From: JAFAXA01 sp963777325
GTDB taxonomy: Bacteria; Pseudomonadota; Alphaproteobacteria; Acetobacterales; Acetobacteraceae
Reading direction: 5' to 3'
NCBI GenBank assembly: GCA_963777325.1
Contig: CAVZQE010000004.1
Span: 124,001-188,000 of the forward strand
Length of the DNA stretch: 64,000 nucleotides
Positions 7,970-18,900 of this stretch are shown here, piece after piece (the stretch's first letter is position 1; the number at the start of each line of letters is the position of its first letter). Under the pieces are notes generated by a model. That model ran no database searches. It was not told where the DNA came from and saw nothing but the letters and a program-made list of their open reading frames with translations. The position numbers were made by a program, and so were the translations under genes.

Positions 7970-9370
7970 TTATGGCCGGAACGCGGGCCCGTCCGCAACC
8001 GGCCGCGCCGGAACCGCCCCGCGCAGATCGTCGAGCAGCCCGCGCAAATCCTCCGCCTCGAGGCAGCGGCAATCGAGCCAGACCCGCCCCTGCCCGACGC
8101 GGCCGATCACCGGCCGGGGCAGGCCGCGCAGCCAGGACGCGGTGGCATCGGGATCGGCCCCCTCGATCGTGACCGCGAACGACGCCAGCAGCTCGACCGG
8201 GAGCGCCCCGGAGCCGATCTGGCTGCGGCACTCGGCCACTTCGACATCGCAGCCGGGCAGCGCCGGTGCGAGCAGCGTGGCGAGCCGTTCGGCCGTCTGC
8301 CGGATCTCGGCGAGCGGACGCGTGAGCAGCCGCAGGGCGGGCAGGCGCGCGCGCAGCCGCCCGGGATCGAGATACAGACGCAGCACCTGCTCCAGGGCCG
8401 CGAGCCGGCCCTTGTCGAGGCGCAGCGCCCGCTTTAGCGGGTTCGCGTTCAGCGCCCGGATCAGGTCGGAGCGCCCGACGATCAGCCCGGCCTGCGGGCC
8501 GCCGAGCAGCTTGTCCCCGGAAAAGCACACGAGATCGGCCCCGGCGGCGATGGAGGCGCGCGGCATCGGCTCGCGCGGCAGGCCGAAGCGGGCGAGATCG
8601 ATCAGACTGCCGCTGCCGAGATCCTCGATGCAGGGCAGCCCGGCCGCGTGCGCGATCCCCGCCAGCCGGTCCAGCCCGACCGCGGCCGTGAAGCCCGTGA
8701 TCATGTAATTGGCCTGATGCACGCGCATCAGGAGTGCCGTCTCCGGCCCGATCGCCGCCTCGAAGTCACGCGGGTGCGTGCGGTTGGTCGTGCCGATCTC
8801 GACCAGCCGCGCGCCGGCGCGCGCCATGATCTCGGGAATGCGGAAGGAGCCGCCGATCTCCACCAGCTCGCCGCGCGAGACCGGCACCTCACGTCCGAGC
8901 GCGAGCGTGTTGAGGATCAGCAACACGGCCGCCGCGTTGTTGTTCACGACCGTCGCGTCCTCGGCGCCGGTCAGATCGCGCAGCAGGCCTCGGACGTGGT
9001 CGTCCCGCTCGCCGCGCCGTCCGGTCACAAGGTCATATTCCAGCGTGGTCGGCGCGCGCATCGCCAGCGCCGCCGCCTCGGCCGCCTCGGGCGGCAGGGG
9101 CGCGCGCCCGAGATTGGTGTGCAGGACGGTGCCGGTCAGGTTGAACACCGGGCGCTGCGAGGCGCGGAAGCGGCGTTCCAGCGCATCCGCCGCCGCATCG
9201 AGCAGGACGGCCCCGGACGCATGGAACGCGCCCGCGCGCCGTCGTGACGCAAGCTCGCCCCGGATGGCGGCGACCGTCGCCTCCCGGCCGAACCGCTCGA
9301 CCAGCACGGACGCCTCGCTCCGCCGGAGCAGCGCATCCACCGATGGCAGCGGACTTGCCGTGGCGCTCAC
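7970..9370 (-). CDS. selA: L-seryl-tRNA(Sec) selenium transferase
   Basis: This is a full-length 466-residue PLP enzyme that converts seryl-tRNA(Sec) to selenocysteinyl-tRNA(Sec) using selenophosphate. Key features are FNLTGTVLHTNLGRAPL near residue 90, VNNNAAAVLL, EIGTTNRTH, and the PLP lysine K287 in FSGDKLLGGPQAG. The start ATG overlaps the stop of the upstream DUF1491 gene by four bases (ATGA), and tRNA-Sec follows 11 bases after the stop. Together they make a compact selenocysteine unit. The elongation factor gene selB, usually adjacent, is not in the window and is presumably elsewhere in the genome. Confidence 0.96.
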   Translation of the reverse strand: MSATASPLPSVDALLRRSEASVLVERFGREATVAAIRGELASRRRAGAFHASGAVLLDAAADALERRFRASQRPVFNLTGTVLHTNLGRAPLPPEAAEAAALAMRAPTTLEYDLVTGRRGERDDHVRGLLRDLTGAEDATVVNNNAAAVLLILNTLALGREVPVSRGELVEIGGSFRIPEIMARAGARLVEIGTTNRTHPRDFEAAIGPETALLMRVHQANYMITGFTAAVGLDRLAGIAHAAGLPCIEDLGSGSLIDLARFGLPREPMPRASIAAGADLVCFSGDKLLGGPQAGLIVGRSDLIRALNANPLKRALRLDKGRLAALEQVLRLYLDPGRLRARLPALRLLTRPLAEIRQTAERLATLLAPALPGCDVEVAECRSQIGSGALPVELLASFAVTIEGADPDATASWLRGLPRPVIGRVGQGRVWLDCRCLEAEDLRGLLDDLRGAVPARPVADGPAFRP

Positions 9371-9705
9371 GAGACGATCCGCCCCTCGAAGGGCGGCAGG
9401 CCGTCCGGCGCCTCGAACTCCAGCACCCAGAGGTCCGGATCGAACCTGACCTGGCGGGCGGCATAGGCGTCGGCCGCTTCCTGGCCGACCGGAGCCGCGC
9501 CCGTGCCGCGCATCCAGGCCGGGCTGCCATCGGCCGCCGTCACCCGCGACAGCACGACGAGGCCGCCCGGCACGCGCAAGACAACGAGCACCCCGCCGGC
9601 ATCCGGATCGCCGCGCCGCAGCACAACGCCTGGCCGCCCGGCCGCGTCACCGAGCCGCAACGCCATCTTCACCCACAAGCCCGCCTTCACCCGGGGTTCG
9701 GCCAT
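9367..9705 (-). CDS. DUF1491 family protein
   Basis: This 112-residue protein has the DUF1491 pattern. It begins with a short basic start, then GVVLRRGDPDAGGVLVVL, AWMRGTG, and RQVRFDPDLWVLEFE towards the C-terminus. It has no signal peptide or membrane segment. The family is common in alphaproteobacteria and has no known function. Its stop overlaps the selA start by four bases, so translation is likely coupled. That makes it the promoter-proximal member of the selA-tRNA-Sec unit, although the family also occurs without sel genes. Confidence 0.8.
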   Translation of the reverse strand: MAEPRVKAGLWVKMALRLGDAAGRPGVVLRRGDPDAGGVLVVLRVPGGLVVLSRVTAADGSPAWMRGTGAAPVGQEAADAYAARQVRFDPDLWVLEFEAPDGLPPFEGRIVS

Positions 9706-9865
9706 TCATCCCGCTCCTCACCTTGGCTTTCCCGCATGCCGCAGGACGACGCAATGCCCGATCCCTGCCGGAGCACGGCGTTCAGGCTGACGCGCGGTTC
9801 TCGAACCGGCTTCGAATCGGCTTGCAAGCGCCTACGCGGTGATGGTAACCGGAAGTAGAGTTGTG

Positions 9866-9892
9866 TTGCATGTGAGATTTACCCGCTAAAAT
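9866..9892 (+). promoter_or_regulatory. Possible promoter of the giant adhesin gene
   Basis: The last 50 bases before the giant gene are unusually AT-rich for this window. A TTGCAT at 9866-9871 and a TAAAAT at 9887-9892 are 15 bases apart, or 20 if TTGTGT at 9861 is used. This is a plausible but imperfect sigma-70-like pair. An AGGA about eight bases before the GTG start would serve as ribosome site. Confidence 0.35.
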
Positions 9893-9906
9893 AGCAGGAC
9901 GCCCCG

Positions 9907-12900
9907 GTGCGCCTTATCCTTGAGCAGCGCTATCTCTTCGATGGCAGCGTAACCGCGTCGGCGCGACCCCTCCACCGCCCGGAGGCGCATCCCGGAGCGG
10001 ACACGCACGCTAGCCCGGACCTCAACCGACCCGTCGTGGCCAAGGCCTTGGCGTCTTCGGCGGAAGCGGCCGCGCCCGCGCGCGAGGTGCTCTTCGTCGA
10101 TCCGCGCGTGGCCGACTGGCAGGCGCTCGCCGCAAGCGTGCCCGCAAGCGTCGCGGTGGTCGTGATCGACCCGGCGCGGGACGGGTTACGGCAGGTCCAG
10201 GACACACTGGCGGCTCGCGCCCAGCTGGACGCGATCCACTTCCTGACCTACGGCAAGCCGGGCGAGGCCGACCTCGGCACGACCGCGATCACACCGGCCA
10301 CCCTGGACGCCCGCGCTGACACGCTCGCGGCCTGGCGGGGCCACCTCGCGCCAGGCGCGCAGATCGATTTCTGGGGCTGCGACGTCGGCGCGGGCGACGC
10401 GGGCCGGGCGTTCGTGGAGCGCCTGCACGACCTGACCGGGGCGGGCGTCGCCGCCTCGACGGACGCGACCGGCGCGGCCTCCCTGCACGGCGACTGGGTG
10501 CTGGAGCAGCGGATCGGGGTCGAAGCGGCGCACGCCCCGTTCAGCCCGGCATCCATCCAGGCGTATGAGGGCGTGCTCGACCGGCCGACGCCGAGCGTGA
10601 CGTTCTCCGGCGCTCCCGCGAGCGTGCTGCTCGGGTCCAGCTTCACGGAAAGCGTGACGTTCCAGAACACCGCCGGCAACGGCGTGGGATACGGCCCGTT
10701 CATCGACCTGTTCGCGCCGCACAACCCGGCCGAAACCGCGACGCTGACCGGGGCGGCGTATCTCGGCTCCGCGCTGACGGTCACCCCCGTTGCGCTCTCC
10801 GCCTCGGTCGCGGGTCACGTCGGCACGGTCGGCGCGCTGCATCCGCTGGCGGTGGACAGCACCGGAGCGCCGCTGTTCGTCGCCGCGCCTTCCGGCTTCG
10901 CTGCCGGCGACACGCTGTACGTGGTCACCCTGCCCTTCGGCAGCTTCACGCCCGGACAACCGGCCGCCAAGATCGACCTGACCTTCTCGGCGGCGGGCAT
11001 GGACGAGCTGACCTCCGCCCATCCCGGAGAGGCCATCGGCATCGCGGCCGTCGGCGGCTTTCAGTTCGGCGCGGACCCGCTCAACGATCCGGCGGCCGAC
11101 CCTTCGATTCGTGGCACCAGCGGCACCGAGCCGCCCGGCGCGTCCGATGCCGGCAACGGACTGATCGCGACGTCCAGCGCCGTCAGCCTGCTGGATTTCT
11201 CCGCGACGGTCGCGACCGCGCCCGGCGAGGCCGAGACGGCCACCGGGCCGAGCTTTCCCGCCCATTACATCGTGACGCTGGACCCCGCCCCGGCCACGGC
11301 CGGAAACCCGATCTCCAATCTCGCGGTCAGCTTCGCCCTGCCGGACGGCGTCCGCTACACCGGCGGCGCGATCGCCGTCGCGGGCGCGAGCGGGACCCCC
11401 AGCTTCACCGCCGGAGCGACGCCGGACGGCGGCAGCGTCCACGTGGATTTCGCGAGCCTCGCCAGCAGCGGCGCGGCGACGACCGTCGACGTGCCGGTCT
11501 ATGTCCCCGACTTGTACGGCTCCTCCGCCGCGATCCTGGACCCGGTCAGCGGCGCGCCCGTCACCATCGGCAGCCCGACCGCTTCCTATTCGGGCGGCGT
11601 CTGGAACCCGCCCGCGGGCTCGCTCGACGCCGGCAGCCCGCAGACCGTCACCGGCTCGGCCCCCGCAGGCGCGCCGACCTTCGCCGCGAAGTCGCTCGCC
11701 CTGCAGGAAACGGTCGCCGACCTCACGACGGGAGACAGCACGACCCGCCCCGGCGACACCCTGCGATACACGATCCGGTTCGAGGTCTCGGACTACGCGG
11801 GCATCGACCATCTGCAATTGCAGAACCTGCTCGGGGATGGGCTGGCGGTGGACAATACGGTCGCGCCGGTGCTCTCGGTCACCGAAGCCGGCGCGACGAG
11901 CACGATCTCGCTCGGCGCCATTGCCGAGCCGGGCCAGCCCGTCGTGAACGGGCAGACCGTGGCCACGAGCGGCAGCGCGCCATACTGGACGTATAGCCGC
12001 GACAACGCCTTGACGGGACAGACCACGCTGAGCTTCGACGCGGGCGGGGCGATTGCGACCGCCACCGGATCGTCCAAGCTGGAAGGCCCGGGCGCGGTCG
12101 GCACGCTGACCTTCACCGCGAAGGTGCTCGACAAATACACGAACACCCACGTCAACCCGCTGACCCAGCTGCCGGGCAGCCTGACCGAGACCGACACGCT
12201 GGCCAGCACCGCGACCGGCACCGGCGATCTGCTGACGGCGGCGGGAACGCCCACGGACAACCCGGCCCGGCAGGTCTCCGATAGCTCCGGGGCGTCGGTG
12301 CAGATCCCGCCGGGCGCGGTCAGCCTCCAGATCGTGGCGATCGACGGCGTCGCGGTCAGCGGGCCGGTGACGATCCATCCGGGCGACAACGTCACCTACC
12401 GGTCCACCTACGACCTGACCTCGGGCGACTTCGCGGCGTTGCATCTGGCCGGCTACCTGCCGCTACCCGCCTTCACCATCGGCGACCCGCTGGCCGACGG
12501 CAGCAACGCCGCCTTCGCGCCGGACAGTTCCGGCGCGTATCCCTCGCCGGGCGGCTACCGTCTGGTCAGCGCACCGTCCGGGGTCGCCATCCAGGGCGTC
12601 GGCGCCGATACCGTCGCGAACGGGCTCACCTTCGATCTCGGGGCGCATGACGATCCCTCGAACACCCCCGGGCAATCGGTCGCGATCGACTTCACCCTTC
12701 GCGCCACGTCCCGCCCGGCTGCGGACCAGCTGCTGCTGACCACGCAGGCGCAGAGCACCTACAGCAACTCGTTGCAGGCGGTCACCGCCCAGTCCGCCGT
12801 CAAGCAGATCACGCTCTCCGAGCCGAACCTGGTGCTCAAGACCGGCATCGTCTCCCTGGTGGATGACGGCGGCGCGGCGAAATCCGTTCCGTTCACGGTG

Positions 12901-15900
12901 GACGGCACGGGCGGCACGGCCGACCCGACCGGCACGTTCAACCCGGCCGACACAACGGGAAGTCCCTTCCCGGGCGCGATCCCCACCGGCATCGGCGCGC
13001 TCGAGAACCTGAACGTCGCCGGAGCGGACGGCGCCGACACCGCGCGCGTCGTGGTCGCGGTGCAGAACACCGGCACCGGTCCCGCCGGCGCATTCGACGT
13101 CACGCTGAACGGCACGCTGCCGGCCGGTATCACCACCTCCGCCATCGTGAACCTGCGGATCACGCGCGGCGACGGGACCGCGCTGAGCTTCACCCGGCCC
13201 GACGGCAGCGCCGCCACCGCCGCCGACTTCTTCACGCCGGGCGGCATCCTGGTGCAAGGCGCGGGCGGCAGCGCCACGCCCGCGCTGTTCGCGACCGGCG
13301 ACGCCGCGCATCGGGACGTGCTGTTCGTCACCTACGACCTGGCGCTCCCTGCGCAGCAAGGAGCGGGGGCGACGCTCGTTGACGCGGCTTCCGTCGTCAA
13401 CTTTGCCTCCCGCGCGGGCGGCGTCGCCGCCGGAGATGGTTTCGTCTCCGGCGGCGCGCCGGTCGGCGGAACGGCCGCCAGCATCGCGGACACGGCCACG
13501 ATCGCCACCACCTCCCCGGCGCTCGCGAAGAGCATCGGCGCGTCCGACGTGCCGGCCGAGGACAACCGGGACGCCGCCTTCCCGTCCCGGACGGTGGTGA
13601 TCGGCGAAACCCGGCCAGTCACCATCCTGGTCACCTTGCCCGAGGGAACGCTGACGAACGGCGCCGGGGACGTGAGGGTGACCGAGGCGTTGCCCAGCGG
13701 CGAGACCTTCGCGGGGCTCGTGTCGGTCACGCCCGGCTCGGGCGTTTCGCTGTCGCCGCCGGGCACCGTCGCGACCGTCTCCGGCAGCACCATCACGTTC
13801 GATCTTGGCCCCTCCGTCGTCAACGCCAATGCCGACGGCTCGGGCACGGTCGCCATCACCTACGACGCGCTGTTCCCGAACGGCGCCGGCGTCAACGGCA
13901 GCGTGCTGACCAGCACGGCGAACCTCGTCTATGGCGGCGCCGCCGTGCCGCCGGCGACGGTCGCGGTGGTCGAGCACGATCCGGCCGTCACGGAGACGAT
14001 CACCGACGACAGCGGCGGCGCGCTGTATTCGGGCCGGGTCGTGACCTACACGATGACCGTCCGCAACACGGGCGTCGTGGACGCGAACGCGCTGAGCGCG
14101 AACGCGCTGATCCCGACCGGCCTCGCCTATGTCGCCGGATCGCTCGCCCCGGTCTCGGGCGGCACCAATCCGGCCGTGAACGACGGCAACCCCGCCGATC
14201 TCACCATCGGGCTGGACCAGCTCGCCCCGGGCGAGACGGCCATCTTCCGGTTTCAGGCCACGGTCGCGCCGAACCTCGCCGCCGGCACGCAACTCTCGGT
14301 TCGCTCCACCACGGCCGAGAGCAGTTACCATTCCATTCCCGCGAGCGTCGGGCCGGGCCGCGCCTATACGCTGTCGGCGACCGACACCCGCGCCGTGGGC
14401 GGCTTCACCTCCACGCTCCGCATCGTCGGCGAGGCGAACGGCACGGCGGGCGGCGCGCCCTCGCAGACGACCCCGGTCTCCTCGGCCAATGTCACGGCCG
14501 GGGACATCGTGCGGCTGCATGCGGCCGCGAACGTCCCGGAGGGGTCGAACCCCGCCGTGGTGCTCGACTTCGCGCTTCCGGCCGGACTGACCTATGCCAA
14601 TGACGGCACGACCACGATCGCGCTGGTCAGCCCCGGCGGGGACGTCGCCTCCTCCACGCTGGACCCGGCCGGGAACATGCCGGGCTTGCAGGTGGCCGGG
14701 ACGGTCAACGCGGCCACCTATCAGCCGGGCTACATCGTTTCGGCCTCGGCCATCGACACGAGCGTGGCCGGGCATCTGCGGATCAATCTCGGCGCCCTGT
14801 CGAACAACGACAACTCGCCCCAGCCGAACGCCATCGTGCTGGAGTTCAACGGCATCGTGGGCAACGTCGCCGGCAACCACAACGGCACCGCGCTCGCGCA
14901 ATCCCTGACCGTCCTCGGCGCGACATCGAACACGGTAACGGAGACGGTCAAGGAGCCGTCCGTCTCGATCACGAAGACGGTGACGGCGGTCGCTTCCGCC
15001 ACGGGAATCGTGACCTACAAGGTGAAGCTCGCCAACACCGGCACCGCGACCGCGTACGGGATCGTGCTGAACGACCCGGAATCGAGCAACGAGAACCCGA
15101 TCAGCGGCCTGTCCCAGTCCGGCGCGGGCAGCAACATCGCGGTCACTTCGGGCAACGGCACGTCGGCGCTGCAGGCGACGCTCGATCTGGCGGCGGGAGC
15201 GAGCGAGACCTTCACCTACCAGGTGCCGGTGACGAACCCCTCCCTGCCGGTCCCTAACGTGACCACGACCGACAACTACCGCGACCTGAAGACGCCGGCG
15301 GTGTCGCTTTCGGGCACGAGTTCGGGCGCGAGCGGCTCGGCGACGGGCGGACGCGACGGCGTGACCGCGCCCGCTTCGCTCAACACCTATAACGGCGCGG
15401 TTGCGTCCGGGCTGGGCACGGCGAGCGGCCAGGTCTGGCAGGCGCTCGGCGCGACGCCCGGCACCTACGACCCGCTCACCGACACCCCGCTCGGCGGCGT
15501 CCTCGTGACGGCGCGCACGGCCGGGCCGGACGGCGCCTTCGGCACCGGCGACGATCTGGTGCAGACGACGACCACCGCCGCCGACGGAACCTACGGCTTC
15601 GGCCTGCTGCCGAACGGCGCGTTCCGGATCACCCTGCCCGCGAGCGGCGCGTCCGGCCTGCCGGGCGCGGAAACCCTGATCTCGGACCCGTTCGGCTCGA
15701 CCGGCACGCTTCCCGCGACGGCCAGCAGCGCCACCAACGGGACCGCCCAGCCCGGCGTCGATTTCGCGTTCGCACTGCCGGACACCGCGCCCGCACTCGG
15801 CAATCTCGCCAGCGGCACACGGACGTTAACTCCGGGAACCCCCATCGCCCTTTCCTCGACGGGCGCGGCGACCGTGGCCGACGCCGAGCTCGACCGGCTG

Positions 15901-18900
15901 GTGGCGGCGAACGAGGGCTACTCCTACGCGGGCGCGCAGCTCGTCGTGCAGCGCACCCTGAACGGCACGGCGGCCCCGAACGCGGCCGACAGTTTCGGCG
16001 GCGACGGCACGCTCCTGCTCGCGGGCGGCAGCGTGTCGCTGTCCGGGGTCACGGTCGGCACCTACACGCAGACCGGCGGGGTGCTGAGCCTCACCTTCAA
16101 CGCCAGCGCCAGCGCGCCCACGGTCTCCGGGGTGCTGGACCACCTCACCTTCGCGACCGCGACCGCCAACAGCTTCAATCTCGGCCTGACCGTCGGGGCG
16201 ACGCTTGCGGACGGCAACATTTCCGGCCAGCAAGGCACCGGCGGCGTCAAGACCAGCGCGCCGGCGCTGGCCGCCCTCGACCTCGCGCCCGCGACCGCGT
16301 CCGTGGCGGCGAGCTTCACGGAGCCGAACGACAGCGCGCCCGCCGCCGTCTCCGCCGCCGTGGACCCCGCGCTCACCCTCGCCGACAGCCTCGGCGCGGG
16401 CGCGACGCTGTCCCGCGCGACGGTCGCCATCACCGGCAATTTCGCGCCCGGCGAGGACCAGTTGGCGTTCAGTCCCGCCGCCGGCTCCGGAGACATCGCC
16501 GGCAGCTACGCGGGCGGGGTGCTCACCCTCACCTCCGCCTCGGGCGCGACGGCCGCCCAGTGGCAGGCGGCGCTGGAGGCGGTGCGCTACTACGACGGCA
16601 GCGACCGGCCCTCGACCGCGCCCCGCGCCGTCACCGTCAGCGTGACGGATCAAGCGAGCGGCCACGCGGTCTCCGCGACCGCCGTCACGCTCAGCGTCGC
16701 GGCGACGAACGACTCGCCGGTCCTGGACGTCGCCGTCCCGGTCGCGCTGCCGCCTGCGACCGAGGATGCGTCCGCCGCCCCGGCGGGCGCCGTCGGCACG
16801 CTCGTCGCCAGCATCGCTGGCACCGCCCTGAACGTGACGGACCCGGACGGAGCCAACACCCATGACGGCGCGGCGCTCGCCCTCGGCGGGATCGCCGTCG
16901 TCGGCGCGGACACGGCGCGCGGCAATTGGTGGTTCTCGACCGACGGCGGCGCGAGCTGGACCCAGTTCGCCGGAGCGGGGATCGCGACGCCGGTTTCGAG
17001 CGGCAACGCGCTGCATCTGCTGGGGGACGCGGGCACGCGGCTCTACTTCCAGCCCACCAGCGCGGACTTCAACGGCGCGCTGCCGAACGCCTTGCAGTTC
17101 CGCGCCTGGGACCAGTTCGACCCGGTCGCGAACGGGGGCGTTGCGGCGCTGCCAACCGATGCGGCCCTCGGCACCGGCATCAACACCGCCGCCTCGAGCT
17201 ATTCCTCGGCCGTGCGCGTCCTGCCGCTCGCCGTGCGGCCGGTAAACGACGCGCCGTTGGCCTCGGGCAGCGCGACGCTCGCGCCGGGCACGGAGGACGC
17301 CGCGCCGCCGGGGGCGACGGTCGCCAGCCTGTTCGCCGCCGCCTTCTCCGACACGGCGGACCAGCAGGCCTCGCCCGGCAACCCGTCCGGCTCGGCCGCC
17401 AACACGCTGGCCGGCATCGCCGTCGTGGGCGATGCGACCCCGGCCGCCGAGGGCCTGTGGCGCTATTCCGTGGATGCCGGCGCGACCTGGACCGCGCTGC
17501 CGGCCGGGCTCTCGGACGCGAACGCGTTGCTGCTGTCGGCGGGCGCGCGGCTCGACTTCTTGCCCGCACCCGACTTCAACGGCGCGCCGCCGCCCCTCGC
17601 CGTGCGGCTGATCGACAGCTCGACCGATCTTCCCCTCCTCGGCGCCACGACCGGGGCCGATCTCGGCGCGACCATAGAGGCCATCCCGGGCGCGGACGTC
17701 TCCGGCACGCATCAGGGCGGGGCCAGCGCCGTCAGCGCCGCGACCGTCCCGCTCGCAACGAGCGTCGCCGCCGTGAACGACGCCCCCATCGCGACCGGCA
17801 CGGCCGCGCTGCCGCCCGAGCCGCAGGACGCGGCGACGCCGACCAGCGCCACCATCGCCGCGCTGTTCGGGGCCGCGTTCTCGGACGGCGCCGACGCGCA
17901 GCGCAGCGCCCTCAACCCGACAGGCAGCGTCGCGGACCCGCTCGCCGGCATCGCCCTCGTCGGCAACCCGACGCCCGCCTCCCAAGGCGTCTGGCGCTAC
18001 TCGACCGATGGCGGCGCGACCTACGCCGCGATCCCCACGGATCTCGCCGACGGCAACGCCCTGCTGCTGCCCGCCTCCGGCGTCCTGGAATTCGTTGCGG
18101 CACCGGGCTTCAACGGCGCGCCGCTGCCGCTGACCGCCCGGCTGGTCGACGGCTCGGCCGCTCCGCTGGCCCCATCGCTGACTGGCGCCGGGCTGGCGGC
18201 GGGCGGCGCCGCCGTATTGCACGCGGACGTGTCCGGCCCCCATCAGGGCGGAACGACCCCCGTCAGCGCCGGAACCGTGCCGCTCGCCATCGCCGTCGGC
18301 CCCGTGAACCACGCCCCGGTCGCGACCGGCGACGCGATCCTGCCGGCGACGACCGAGGATGCGTCGTCGCCGCCGGGCGACACCGTCGCCGCGCTGTTCG
18401 GGGCCAATTTCTCGGACGCGGCGGACCAGCTGCGCGGACCGGACAACCCGACCGGCTCGGTCGCCGGCACGCTCGCGGGCGTCGCCGTCACCGGCAACGC
18501 AACACCCGCGTCGGACGGCGCGTGGCGCTACTCGCTCGACAACGGCGCGACCTGGACCGCGCTGCCGTCCGGTCTCTCGGACACGAGCGCGACCTTGCTC
18601 TCCGCCTCGGCGCGACTGGATTTCCTGCCCGCACCCGACTTCAACGGCGCGCCGCCGCCGCTCGCCGCCCGGCTGATCGACACCTCCGCCGACGTGCCGC
18701 TCACCGGCACGACGACCGGCGCGGATCTGGGCGCGGCGGCGCGGGCGATCGCCGGGGTGGACGTATCCGGCGCGCATCAGGGCGGCTCGACCGCCGTCAG
18801 CGCCGCAACCGTCACGCTCACGACCGGGGTCGCGCCGGTGAACGACGCGCCCATCGCGAGCGGCGCGGCCACGCTCGCGCCCGTGCCGGAAGACACGGCC

